Of a stretch of 64,000 nt of DNA, positions 36,761 through 50,300 are shown piece after piece. Both the position numbers and the translations under genes were made by a program. The notes under the pieces are model-generated. The model was not told the DNA's origin. It ran no database searches and saw only the letters and a program-made list of their open reading frames with translations. Origin of the DNA: Paramacrobiotus metropolitanus (taxonomy: Eukaryota; Tardigrada; Eutardigrada; Parachela; Macrobiotidae); NCBI RefSeq assembly GCF_019649055.1, contig NW_026570246.1, positions 124,001-188,000 on the forward strand, given 5' to 3'. Position 1 is the stretch's first letter, and each line of letters starts with the position of its first letter.

Positions 36761-39700
36761 TCAGTTCCACTCATCAGCCGGGATGGGGATGGAGGGCCCG
36801 GCCATCACTACGGCCGGATCGTGTGCCAGCGGATGGTGATCAGCCAGGCCGCTGCCGCTGACCACGGCGTCTTTGGGTTGATTGAGACTGGGCAGGATCT
36901 GCCGGCAGATGGGACAGTTGGGCTTATTCTTGATTAGCCATTTATCGATGCAGTGCTTGTGGAAGCGATGAGTTTTATTGCAAGAAAGCACCCTGTAAAA
37001 AAACCATTATAGAACACAAAATACGAAAATACAGCAAGAATGCCAAAAACATACAACAACGACAACAACAAATACTGCTTATATCATTTCCTAATCACCG
37101 CTAGTTTTCCAAAAACACTTTTCAGTCTATTAAGTTTTTGACTCTTAAAATATTTAAACATGAGAAACCCGATAGAAAACATAATTTTGAACTATTACTA
37201 ACTTTACGTATATAAGCTGCGAAAACTCTTTTCCTGCTCTTTTTGCACTTGTTACTTTTAATAGCTAATCACAATCCTATTTTACAGTCACCGTAATGTA
37301 AAGGACACTGACTACGTTTTCATAAAAAGCAGTGATAGTGAAACTGATAGTGAAATTCTAGCCAAATCTACGTGCCAAACGATAAATAAAAATAAAAAAT
37401 AAAAAAAAGTTCACAATCCTTGTAGAAAGTGCTCAGCAAGCAAGCAAAGGTTTCTCGTACCGAACTTCCTGTTTCAGTTCAAACTCTTCAAAACAGATAA
37501 TGCACTCCTCATTATATGGGAACTGATTATCAAATTCGAAAGACTGTGTATCCATGGCAATCGCCGCAATCACATCTTCTTCCAAGATCTACAAACACAG
37601 CGATAAAAACGTTAGACGTCTTAAGCTTCCAAGTTTTATGCCGCTGGTGTACTACATTTCTTTCGTTATCTTCGTCTTGTCGTCTACGAAATGGACGTCG
37701 CTGTTGCATAACGCAGCCAAGCGTGCCAATTCGCTACGACAGTCAAAGAGCAACATCTAATCACTACACGTAAATAAACCTTTTAAAGCGCTTATAACGC
37801 ATACATTCGGTAAATGCGACAAGCTATCTGGGTTCAGAAAACAGACAGATAGATCTGTTACGTCAATATACCAGTTTTGGTTCGCCGTCGGTGTGCATGA
37901 AAATCGCCCCCGCATCCATGAACTGTAGGAGACTGGCCGCGATCCGGCCGTAGGGCGGCGGGCCGGCATGGGACTGATTCTGTGGAATGTAGATCAGTCG
38001 GCGACGCTGCTCGGCGTTGCTCATCTGCTGTCCGCGCAAGATCTCCTGTGGACTGCGGCCGTGATACTGCTCACCACTCGCTAAAACACCAAATAGCATA
38101 AATTATAAAAACTATTTTCCATTAAACGTTAATTTTTTAAATACTGCACACCAGAACATAAACGAAGAGTATTTAAAAATGCACGCTGCATTCATTAAAA
38201 CCAGGAAAATACTCAATATTAACTGTGATGACATTAATGTCCGCATCGGGTACTAATCGATTAAGCCAATGAACCATTCATTGCAAAACGAAGTCTCGGA
38301 TATGGTTTAACGGATATGGTTTAACAAGGTTTAACAACGGAGATTAGCATCGCATGAACTAACCGGTAACATGCTCCTGACGCTGACGCAAAGCCGCCGA
38401 GCGTTCCTCCATCGAGAGGGCGGCACGGTGTTGCCGCACAGCATGTGCTGCCATCAAAGCTGCTTGAGATCGCTCCACATCACGATTGGAACTGCTGCTG
38501 GCTTCGTTATCGGTAATCCATTCCACCGTGGAACGCGGTGGTGCTTCACCGCGCGCTGGGCCCGCCAATGGTCGCGCGTACGGACAGGTACCGGCGCGCA
38601 CATGGCGACGCTGGGAGACTGACTCAAAAGCCGCGGTGCGACCCGCTGCAACAAACCCAACTCAAAGATACATCTTCCAAAAGGCAAAAATTTAGAACAA
38701 CATACGGAAACTACATAAACTAACTCGTACCGGATGATGTTTCTGTTTGATTATCATTGGTTTCACCGGTAGCGTAAGGGGGATTCCATGCCTGAGACGT
38801 CTGACGCGTGTCCACCGGGCGAAAGACTGGCTGGTAGAATCCGGAGTAAGAAGGCACCGCGGAGGTCTGTGAGGATGAGCCAGTGGCCACGGTGACCGGA
38901 GCACGGTTTTCTATTTTCAAAAAAATGCTCAATATCCTCATAGTTCCTGATGTTCCGAATGAAGATTATTACCAGTACGATGAATGGCATAAAAAGGAAT
39001 GGATCGACCAAGAGCATCTGAAAAACAAGGAAATGACTGGTTTATTCTTTCCCTCAAACCAGAAAGAAACCCTTTGCAAAACCCGGTTACGGCTTCCTAA
39101 TTTTTTCGACTCTGATTCACTACAGCCAAGACTATCCTTTTTAATACTGGTCAAGTGAATCACAGGACGCAAACCCAACGCGCAGCACACACATTGTGTG
39201 AACGCGAAAATCCGACCAATAATTATCTATAGTTTCAATCAGGTTGATACACCAGCCGCTTATCAACAGTCGTGACACATTTTTCAATAAAATTCGGAAA
39301 TTTCTCGTCTCGGTCCAACCATTAAAATTACGTGTGCTACAATACACGACCAACGAGTACTTGCACGAGCGATTGTGACCGTGCAACTTTTGCAGCATCT
39401 AATTCTTGTGATAAATTCACACAAGCGTACAGTACTTTCCCTAAAATGGCTACCTACAATAGAAGTCGTAATAACCTAAACATAAAATAACTATGGAATC
39501 TCTGGTAAAATTTCAAGACCACGCGATATTTTCTGCTTTTCCATTTGTTAAACCGAACCAGTAAGTAATCAAATTACTTTCGGAAAAAAAACGTTTCTCC
39601 CACAATGGTAAACTCCAAAATGCGCAAAACAATTCAATTGGTTGTACAATATCTAGTAAGTATACCTTTCCCAATTTCCACCGTATTTACAAATACTCTT

Positions 39701-42700
39701 CACAACAATTCACAACTTTCACAGCGAAAACTGCGAAATACTGGGCGCAGCATAATAGCACCGATTTATTATGGCGTTTAAGGTTGTACTTTAGCACGTC
39801 ATTATAAAAAACAACATCAGTTACGACAAAATGTATCGCTTACCGTGGTAAATGACCTGTGAGCGATGTTCGCGATATCCATGCGAATGCGACCCAGATC
39901 CCGAAACGGAAGACGATCCCGTGCTCCCACCAGCGGCCTCCGATCCCCGACCATTCCCCGCTCTGGCCAATCCCGATGTATTGTGGCCAGGCGCCATATC
40001 ACGCGGACTAGATGAGGTTTGTCCGCCTGCTGCCAACATCTGTACACGCGGCGCTCGCTGCATACTGCGGAGATATTCCTGCACGGCGAGACGATGAGAT
40101 CGATGACTGCTGGCCTCCAGTTCGTGGATGCGGCTGTGGAAATAGGGATGTACACTCGGCTGGTGCTGATGCTGCACAGGAGACGGATGAATGTCGCGTG
40201 CAGGTTCCCCGGAGACGTCGACGGCTGTGATAAATAACACAATAACCGCTTAGGCTTAACTCCAGCTGAGCAGACTGAAGACAACGGCATTTCGCAATAC
40301 AGCAGAGGCATGCACGGCGCACATACACGCTGGAACGACGTGACTAATCATCATTAGTGAATCATTTAATGAATTTCACATTTTCCAGCCTAAAAGGCAG
40401 CGAGTGCCCAGTGTAGCGCGCCAGGGGAAGGGTAAAGATGGGCACACCCGCTTCGCAGAGAACAAGATTTACCATTGCGTCACCATTAAGGAAAAAAACC
40501 TTATTATCACCTCAAATACAAGAAAGTCGGATCATAACTGCTCCCTCTCTATTCAACCCACGAGATGAATTCTTCTAATTTTCCAAGCACCTTTCCGGTA
40601 AATGAACGAGTAGCAAAATGATTGCCAGAAAATTAAACTGCATTGCACGTGCTGCGCTACAGGGAACAGCGAAAACGGTTTGACAGAAACCAGAATAAAA
40701 TTTTGCAGACGGAATTTTCGCAAAACCCTAATCTGATCCTAATACTGGACTTTGAAACCAACTGTTTTACTACTACGCTGTCTACGTTCATTCACCGTTG
40801 TTTCAGCTTTCTCACTAAAAAATCCGGTATTACAGCACACGACGCACCAAAGCAAAAAAAATAACAAAATAATGAACTCACGCTGCATTAAAAATAACAC
40901 ATTACAGCTTTCCAGAAATTAACAGATTACAGATCTATTGTTCAAGCCAAAGGGTGACAGGATCAACAAAAAACAAAGAAAAACTCATTACAGCAGTTAA
41001 ATCTCAAAGGATCCCATCAGGGAGTGAGTCATCTCAACGAAGCTTTCTCCTTGTTACGAGCAATTCTGATTCAGTAAAAACCATACTGGCATACAATTCC
41101 ACAAAATTCGCGAAAAATCAGTTATTACACTACCAAGGCTTATGCGGTTATAAGTTGTCTGGCGTGCAGCTAAAGTACGAGCTTTTTCACAGGTAATAAA
41201 TAAGCTGCGTGAGTGCGATGCAAAATTTTACCTGATGAAACAGACGGCGACATCTGTATAACACTGGCGCGCTGGCGGCTCGTGGGTCCAGTGAAGGGAT
41301 TGACATTGGGCGGTCCCACCGCCATCTCGCCGGGGATCATCACGGGGGAACCGGGTGGCGAGCGGGCGTCCATGGGGCGTCCGGTGGTCGACGGCACCAC
41401 GTACTGCAGCAGTGACTGCAACTGCAGACGCTGCTCACGCCGTGCTCCGTCCGTGGACGACGGCGCACGCAGTACAGGCATTACCCGTGGCATGTTGACA
41501 GGTTGTGACGGGGCAGTCGGCGTGATGACGACAGACGCGCTCGTGCTTGCTTGATTCATTCCGGCCGTTCTGATAGCACCGGCACTGCTACTGGCACCGG
41601 TGTATCCACCCGTGTTTGCGGCTAAAAAGGAAGGACGTGAAAATCCGAAACGTTAAACACCGATTCACACTGCAATGCGAAATACTTTGAGCTCTGCTGA
41701 CGCACTGGGACATTCAGGTACATCATCATAATCATAGAATGCGCGGAAATCATGGTGGTGCATACGCAGATAATTCAAGCATGCAGTGAAGGTACCTATT
41801 TTGTTTAACATAGAAAATTGCATACCTATGTGCAAAGACCGTGCGTACCGAAACTAAAGTACGATTATCATATCAATAACCTTGCATCAGAATCTAAAAT
41901 ATTAATCATCCATCAAAACGAGCAAACCAGAACGTGGAAGCTGGATGATTCACATTAGCATCGGATATTATCCGTATGATGGTACAACTTCAGATAAGTA
42001 CTCATAAATTTTTCTACGAGCACAATATATGTAAGATGTATTGTAAAATGTAAGCCATTTAAATCTGAATTTGTTGTCTGGGAGAAAAAATTTCATTTTC
42101 CACTGCTCCAGGGAAATATTATGCGCAAAGATGATTTTTAGACGCGGAGAAAGAACAAGAAAATCCTTAAAAACAATTTTGTATTTCCTAAAATCGTAGC
42201 CAGTTAAAATAATTTGGTACTCAAAAGTTTGGCCAAAAGTTTTGACCGACAACAATTCAGATGTTTTGGCCCAAAACATCTGAACTGTTGCCGGTTTCAT
42301 CATCGATCACAATTCAAACACTATAAACTTACTGTACTTTACCGATAGCTAGCAGGCGATAGTTATCGAGCAATCCACAAAAATCAAGATTTTCACTCAC
42401 TAATTCTTATCGCACAATCAACATTCGACGAACTCACGTTTACACCAGCATCGAAACATGTACTTCTACACAATGTTCAGTGGTCACGTAACTAACAAAA
42501 GTAAAATTACAAAATCTTAACCTAATAATTTTAAATTATGAAATAATGTAAGACCGAGAGCGCCTTGCAAATTATTTCAGGTTAGAACCGTACTCGTACT
42601 TGTACTGCGACAAATTAAATAGTGCGACAATGGGCATCTCTCCGTACGCCTGCGATAGTCTGTGCGGATGCCGTACAGGATAATTACTACTTCCCACGAC

Positions 42701-43119
42701 TTTCATCGCAATAAAACTACACAAACATGAAAAGGTAACTTACGGGATGTATTTCGCAATATGGCGTGAGCAACAGCATCTGGAGGTAGACTATATGCAG
42801 GATCGGAAAGCCCAAAAGCAGAAGAACTGGAGAAACCGAAAGGAAAGACAAAATCACTGGTAAGAGGCTGCTGCGACGAGGCAATGCGCTCCATCACGGC
42901 AGCGGAGACATTGCGATCCATCTGCGCATACGGCCACGAGACAGGCAACGGCGGATGCAGCGTCTCCGTGGACATCAACAGGGATTCGGGAAGAACCGGA
43001 GATGTGGTCGGCGATGGGAGAACATCGAACAGGGGATGGAACAGGCCAGCGGAGGAGGGGAGCGAGGGCGCACCACCACCACCATCGTCGCTGCCTGGCA
43101 GAACGGCAGACTGATCCAT
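36761..43119 (-). CDS. RING-H2 E3 ubiquitin ligase, 725 aa
   Basis: The protein would transfer ubiquitin from an E2 to substrates. Eight exons (5' to 3'): 43119-42744, 41621-41232, 40224-39844, 38910-38731, 38645-38364, 38080-37872, 37588-37461, 36992-36761; all junctions keep phase and use GT-AG. The first 600 residues are low-complexity, rich in Ser, Pro, Gly, Gln and His (PSYSGFYQPVF, HQHQPSVHPYFHSRIH), with a predicted helix NRDVERSQAALMAAHAVRQH. The C-terminus has a complete C3H2C3 finger: C635, C638, C653, H657, H660, C663, C675, C678, split by the last intron between QEVR and VLSC. No membrane segment is seen. The layout (long disordered N-part, C-terminal RING-H2) resembles RNF38/RNF44 and Arkadia-type ligases; orthology is not settled. 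The start ATG opens MDQSAVLPGSDDGGGG. Confidence 0.9.
38297..38334. repeat. 14-bp tandem repeat in an intron of the RING gene
   Basis: CGGATATGGTTTAA occurs twice in tandem, followed by a partial third copy CAAGGTTTAA. It lies between exons 38364-38645 and 37872-38080. Confidence 0.75.
42250..42290. repeat. 41-bp near-perfect palindrome in first intron of the RING gene
   Basis: Two 20-nt arms, CAACAATTCAGATGTTTTGG and CCAAAACATCTGAACTGTTG, are separated by one base and differ at a single position. The transcript would form a tight hairpin. Confidence 0.85.
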
Positions 43120-44330
43120 CGTCTGCGTGGATCAGGGAGCTCTCACGCTGTTCGCTGGTAGATCGATGTTACTCAGACAGGGGATGATAATGTAGTAAAA
43201 ATTTAAAAAAAAACAAAACGGCGAGCCCAAAGGTGAAAAGGTCTTGGGAAGAATCACAGGCTGGCTGAGCTAGTAATTTTCGTTCCTATGCTGGAATGCA
43301 TTTTGACTTGTAAGCGCTGTGACTCCTGTGAGCAGCTGCTGTCAGCGTTCAAGAAATCAAAACAGCCTCGACTGCAGTGGAATGCACACTGGCATTAAAG
43401 TCGGTTGTAGCAGAGGGGTATGTGTGAAATTGAAGTAACGGCATGTATAGCTTCTGCACTAAGATTGCAGTACGTGATCACGAGTGTACCAAAAATGTTG
43501 TAACGCATCCTGCGCTACGAGTAGTGAGCACTTTACTACATATACGAGTGGGAGGGAACTGGAGTGTGGAAGGATGAAACCGATGAATCCGTCGCGCTAG
43601 TTGCCAATGTTCCCAGTTATTAGCGCCGTTGTCCAGACTCCGGTTTCCAGAAATTACGTAGGTACTTTCCTAAAGTTATGGCTAATTATTCGTGATGTTA
43701 TGGCTGTTACTCATATTTATATTTAATTCAACAGGAAGTCCGCAACGACATCCATAAGTTGTATCTACAGATATAACAGGTCATTACAGAGTGGCCCGTG
43801 TCCGTAATTTCTATGCTCTGTCGTTCTAGCATTTTGTTTATTTTTAAACAGGAAATATCAAAGAAATTGTAAAATGTTTTGATTTCGATCGGCATACCCC
43901 ATACCAGAAAGCAATCTAACTGTAAGCAGCAATTAGTACTAATTACCGGTAATACGAGTACTGCATCTTACTGATTACTGCACAATTGTACCAGTTATAA
44001 CACATATTACTGTAAGTTTATATTTTATTTTTGCAAAGCTAACAATAAGCATTCCCATCAGTCCAGCTTCTGCTTTGTAAATAATCTGAAACACAAGCCC
44101 GCAAGAGATAGAGAGAAAAATGGTTTTCCATACAACAAAACAAATAACAGCGCACACAACGCAGAAACGGTACATACTTCAAAAACAGGAAATCCCATGA
44201 TAACATTAACAGGTATGTTCGGCATGCATGTACGGCAACATTGAAGAACCAACCATAACTCATAGACACCGACACAAAGTCTGAATATAAATACGTAACG
44301 GCAACAGCAGCAATAATTACTAGCAATATT
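43120..44330. other. Spacer between two minus-strand genes
   Basis: Holds the promoter region of the RING ligase and the 3'UTR of the SAFB-like gene, which reaches about 44010. The part at 44030-44330 is the parent of the copy at 55352-55680. Confidence 0.55.
44024..44029 (-). terminator. Poly(A) signal AATAAA of the SAFB-like gene
   Basis: The minus strand reads AATAAA about 300 nt after the stop. The homology with the decayed copy at 55201-55682 ends just beyond this hexamer, which supports it as the real transcript end; in the copy it reads AATAGA. Confidence 0.6.
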
Positions 44331-47300
44331 TCAATAACGTGCAGCACGATATCCTGTAGTGCTGTTGTTGGATGTACTTCCGTAGCGGTCATAGAACTGG
44401 TTGCTGGCCTGGCCACCATTTGTCACACCCACGCCCTGGTACGAGGGATAGACATGGCTCGTTGCCGCCACGGCCGGAATGCTGGAAGAGGACCATGTGC
44501 TACTGCCGACCGGCACTGTACTGGAAAACGACTGGTTCCAGTGGCCGTCTCCTATAAGGAAGTCAAGCCAATTAGTGCACAATCTATAAACTGATCATTA
44601 GCATCTTTCGTATTTAAAATGTTGTCTTTCTATGTTTTAGAGAACAACCACCCGATTAACAAAGGCAAGCGCGGCCAGACTGCTTGATAGTTAACAATTT
44701 AGAAATTTGTAAAAGTTAAAGATAACATTAACCAGTTATGGATACATTTTAGTGCAAGCGATAAGTAATCATACAAAATGCAGCATTATAAACAATTTTA
44801 GTACCATTCAATTTAACTCATAAGCAGTTACGAAGCATTTAATAACACAACAATACATAATGAAGCACACCATAGCGCAATGAGTCCCAAAGCGCTATTA
44901 TACAACGATTAATTAACGAGTCGATCGTTTTACTTTGAAATGCTTTAACTTACTGTTAGTTTGTCAGCTAACAATAAGTATTACTGTTACTAATTACCTC
45001 TGCCATCTTGCTGGCGCCGTCCGAAATCCACAGCAGGTCGCGTAGCTAAGATTACAAATTTCGTTCACATACGCACGGAATACACAACGCACCAATCGTT
45101 ATCACGAAGCTATTACCGGTGGAGCGGAATTCGTTGGTAAAGCTGCGATCCGTCTCACGGCCCCGACTGCGATCGACATCCGGAGAGCGGCGAGCATGTT
45201 CAAACGTCCTACTCCCCACCGTGGTACTGCTTGGATAATTACTGAACTCATTATCGCGTCCAGTTTTGCGTGCTGGCGAAGCGTTGCGTCGATGCGGTGA
45301 GCCCGCGCGCACATTTTCCCTACACGCAAGCATCCATTCAAATACAGCCCCTCACAAAACTGCGGAATCGTTAGTCGTACCTGCGCTGTGGGCTTCGACG
45401 ATCGAATCCCGAGCGAGTGTCCGTGCGAGTCACAGCCGAACGCTTGACGTTACTACTGCAAAAAACATCATTGAAAAAAGGATTTTGGTTTTAATATTCC
45501 AGATTTATGAAATTTACCGATCGTCACGATAACTTGGTGAAGCCGAACGTCGCTTTTTAACCTCCCTCACATCGCGACTATCCCGTACAGGCCGCTTCTC
45601 GCTGACCTTTCGCAAACGTTCTCGTTCGCGTTCACGCTCTCTTTCCCGTTCCCGCTCACGTTCGCGTTCCTTTTCAAGGCTAAAATAATGCAGGCCGGGT
45701 AAATTTAATTATGATCCAATACCGTCATCAGCGATCCAACAAATCCTTTATACCGTTGGCGCCGTTCCTCTTCTTCTCGACGCTTTCGCTCTCGAAACAA
45801 CATCTCCTGTTCCCGATGTTTCTGTCGTTCCAGCATCAACCGCTCCGCTTCCAGTCTTTCGCGCTCCAACCTGTAAAAATGACCGTAGTTACACCCGTAA
45901 ACGGCAACATCGGAAACGCAAGGTTATACTTCAATCGTTCTCGTTCCTTCTCCAATCGCAATGCTTCCACCTCCGCCTTTTTTCTCATGAGGTCCTCTTC
46001 CCGACGCATACGATCTTGCTGGGTCCGTTTCCATTCCATGATGCGACGACGCTCTTCGAAGTCACGGCGTTGACGCTCTCGCTCTTGCTCAGACTAAGAA
46101 TACAAAATTGCATTACTGTACTAAAGAGGACAAAAATACGTCGGGACACAATTATTAAAGAAATGCCAAAGCAACCTAACGAATATGCAGACATTTTACC
46201 AGACGGGGGCGATTATCTGGCGATGGGGCCTTGATAGGCCGACGCGAGCCGTCGGCATTGGTTGACGAATCTTTCCTATTAGGCGAACGGCCTGGACCAC
46301 GTATTGGACTGCGGGTTCGGCTAGATACTGTTTTGCTGGTTTTACTATCCGATTTCTCCGAGCCTTTACCCGCGCCGGATCGGCTTTGTTTGCCATCAGT
46401 TCCTTAAAACCAAACTCCATCAGAAAATCAAACTTATTACGCAAAATGATAAACTAATGAAATCTAGTATACAAAATCTCAAACTGACAAAACACTTACT
46501 TGTAGTACGGACGACACGCTTAGCGTCACCTGACTTTGCGTCCTTTCTGGCGTCGCCCCCTTTCACTGCTTCCGGCTTGGTGGGACTGACAGGCATTTTG
46601 CGCTTTGGAGCCTAGCAACGATAACATTCTCCGACACTACTTTATGGACAAAATACTTAATATATTAGCCGTACGAGAGCAACGGTCACGATGTTGCCGT
46701 CCACTTCCGCACTGTTGAATTTCTCCACACAGGCGTTGCATTCATCAACAGAGCGGAAACGCACCAGTGCGTATCGTTCATCCTTCTTTCGAAGATATAT
46801 CGTGCAACTCAAAACCTAGAAATTAATGGCAAGAAAATATAAAATTAGTTTTCATGCACTGCGTACGTATTACCGTATTAAACTGGCCAGTAGACACTAG
46901 ACACTTATTATTAATTACTCGTACATTGTACAACCTGGGCAAAACAGCATTTTACCGCGAAACCGCCCTCGAACAGCGATATGGAACTTTTTATTACGTT
47001 CTAATAATTTCAAAGCCATGTGACATGTAACAAATCACATAAGTATCTTACAATATTATAGAGCTTTTTTAAACACAATTTTATTCGCCAAAGTACAAGT
47101 ACTGTATGAGTAACGCTGTGATAAATAATTTACTTACCGGTGCAACTTCTGCTAATTTTTCCTTCAGCATATTAGCTGTTGTTTTGTCCGACAAGTTTCG
47201 AATGCTTATGAAATATCCATCAACTTCACCTCCTGCAAGGTGATTCAAATCACATTCCACGCTTAAAGCACTCATTACAAGTTTACAACCGACAAGAAAC

Positions 47301-50300
47301 TTACCAGATTTTTCAGCTGTGCCAGCGGCAGCCGCCTGCTCTCCATTCCTGTAAGCACATTGATACCGGGTTTAAACTAACCTGATCGCCCAACCACACA
47401 AAAATTACTGTACTCGCAGAAACTGGAAAAAGGGTTACAAGGATTAGTAATTACAGATAACAACTACACAAGCGCATAAAAAGGAAACACGTCCATTCGG
47501 TATCCAGCTGCGGCCTTCTGACATCGTTTTTCTGCATGTACGTGAGTGTAACACAGCATCAAGAAGCACTTGCCACTGGGAGTCAGTTTTGTTTTGTTTT
47601 CCATTGACAAACCTTTCGGCTTTGACGTCTGTTGTCTTGTCCTCGGGCTTGGCAGGCTTGTGCTTGTCTGGGCTATCCTGCTCATCCGCTGCGCTTTTAA
47701 CCTTATCTTCATCACTTTTAGATTCGCGCTGTCTTTTCTTGTCGCTAACTAACAATAAGCTGTCTCCCGTGGCTTCAGTGCGCTTCGAACGGCTCGTAAC
47801 TTCAGCTTTGGCATCCTTCTTCTCGGACTGACTGGCTGTCCTGGATGAAGAAGAGGACGACAATCTGCCTTTATCTTTATCACTGTTCTTCGCTTTATCG
47901 GAATTTTCCGTGGACGTCTTCGATTGTGTCTTGATCGAACTAGCCGCTGGTTTTTTGTCAGTGGATTTTGTGGTAGCTTTGGACGGTCCCTTTTCCGAAG
48001 GCTTTTTAGGCGACGCAGAACGTGGTTCCGGACGAGTGAATTCTGTGCAGAATAGTAGAATGGATTACGGCATAATGTAATGCCCAGTCTCTTAGATGCT
48101 AGAAATAAATTTCAAAATTTTTGTTTATCCAGATATGCATATTCAGAAATTAACCATCGGCCTGTCACTCGAGCAGTATAATGGATGGCTCCACTAATTC
48201 CATTGGTATGGATAACTCCACTAATTCCATCGTAGATCCAATGTGTACCGGAATCCCTTAATTCCCCGCGTTTACAACACAGAAACCAAAAAAGTGCAAG
48301 AAGAACAAAAGATTCTAACTAGATTATAAGAACGTCTAAAAAGAGAATCAAATTAAAATCAAAGCTGTGCTGAAAGGCTGCGACTGTGAGCAAGAAGAGC
48401 GTTCCGTAAACACATGGGAAGAATCCGGAGAGATTGTTCTGGAAGTCGGTATCAACGGGACTGTTCCATAAGGCTGTCAAGGAACGAATTCATGGAACTC
48501 CGGACGATTAACGATTATTATCCACTTGCCATATCTTCCTCAAGCGTAAGGGAAACCACAGTACCCTTTCTACGACATGAGTTCCACATTCCACTTCGTT
48601 TTTCATATTAACCGAAAACTGGACACAACAACTTACGTATCGACTGCTGCAGTGAGGCTATCCGGAAACCACAACAGATTTTCCAGGGAAATGTCACTCA
48701 CTGGACGGTGCCCATACTCTCACAACAACATTAAGGCTCGCAAACCTAAAGGTTAACCGCTAACGATGCAGGAACGCAATAGCCGAATAGGACAATCCGT
48801 CAAGCTAATGATTCTTAACCGATAGCCTCCTTGACACGCCACTACGCTTATCGTTAATCCAGTTGTGAAGGCTTGCAGGTTTGCAATGTTTTTTCCAGTG
48901 TTTACTGCATTATTCGCTACTCATCGGACCATCCCTCAGTCTTGCGTGATGTGAATGAACGAAACGAACTAACAACGCTAATCGACCTGGCCCCTGTATT
49001 TCGGTTCACCTTCTCTAGCTGACGTCGTCAAATGCATTTACACATAATGCGAATATGCATGCATTCCCGTTCAAGCTTTCAATTTTCCACACTCACCTGT
49101 ATCACCGCGACTGGCTTCGCCTTCCATTTCACCGACGTCATCAAAACCCTGCTCAGCCATTATCTCCAGATAGGGTTCATTATCGGTCTCGCGCACTCCA
49201 GCAGCGGCATTGGTTTTATCCAGCATATCATTCTTGGTGGAACCCTATGCGGCATCAATAATCACTTACATCAGCGAAATGAAATTATGGGAAATTTTCT
49301 TCTGATAATTCCAAGAGAGAGAGAGAAAAGAAACCGCCGCTGTTTCACATCGGTCAATATTGGTTGAGCCAAAAATTCAGCGCGGTAACTACTTGAGATA
49401 AACCGCAAAAGTGTAGCACTTGAAGGAGTATTTTTGATACTTTTACGAGCAGAGTACGGTCAATGAATTTACGGTGAATATCGCCCAATCAAAACCAGCA
49501 CTGCATGGCAGGTGGTTCGAAAGAGTACAAACGCTAATCAATGTTCAGTTAAGTATTTAATAATATATTGCTGTCCTGCATTTAGCAATAAAAATTAATA
49601 ACAATTAGGCACAAACCAATCAAAAGAAACTCACAGCAGTCAACGACACTGACTCCTATCAACAGCAAGTAATTTTAGAATCTGATGGAAATTGTAAAAT
49701 GTTTAGACTATCTCTGCTTGTCATAGAGATTTTGTATTAACATCAGCATAAACAGGATCTCATGTTTTCCATACGCCCCAATACATATTTTCAACATTTT
49801 GGAGCAAATAACAGCGCTTCTTACAGCCAGGACTAACGCATCACATGTAACTGGAGCAATCGCCATATTATAAACATTCAAATTCTCGAGAGGATCAACC
49901 GTGGCAGAAGTTTCATTCACGAATCACGACTAAACATAACACACCCGACTTGTACGTTGTATTTACGAGTATGTACTGTTGTAACCCAACTCAAACAGCT
50001 CCAAGTTTCTAACATCCTTTTGACAAGCTTAAGTGCTGAAAAACCTTACATCTTAAACAGCTGTACACCTGTAGACACGTTGGCGGAGATACGATCAAAA
50101 GGCCCGCAACTAAAAATAACTGAATCGCATAAAATAAAATTTAAGCAGAGCCTTGCCGAATTTAACAGCCAAATAGATATCAGCCGTATCGTCCCCAACT
50201 CAAATCGTATGCTTCTAAACCAATTACAGCAGGTTTAAATGACTTCTTAATTAAAGTATTCGATTAGTATTACTTAGAGAAAAAAACAGTGATGCACCTA

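Noticed and set aside
38883-39158. Open frames on both strands in a RING-gene intron, one with a hydrophobic stretch (PFLFMPFIVLVIIFI)
   Set aside because: Neither continues into a splice-consistent exon; the first bases are the RING exon read antisense.
41968-42303. 111-codon minus-strand ORF in the first RING intron
   Set aside because: AT-rich codons, contains the palindrome at 42250-42290, and no homology is recognised.
49957-50238. 93-codon plus-strand ORF in the SAFB intron
   Set aside because: Looks mildly protein-like but starts in a frame without ATG context and matches nothing known to me; a nested gene cannot be supported.
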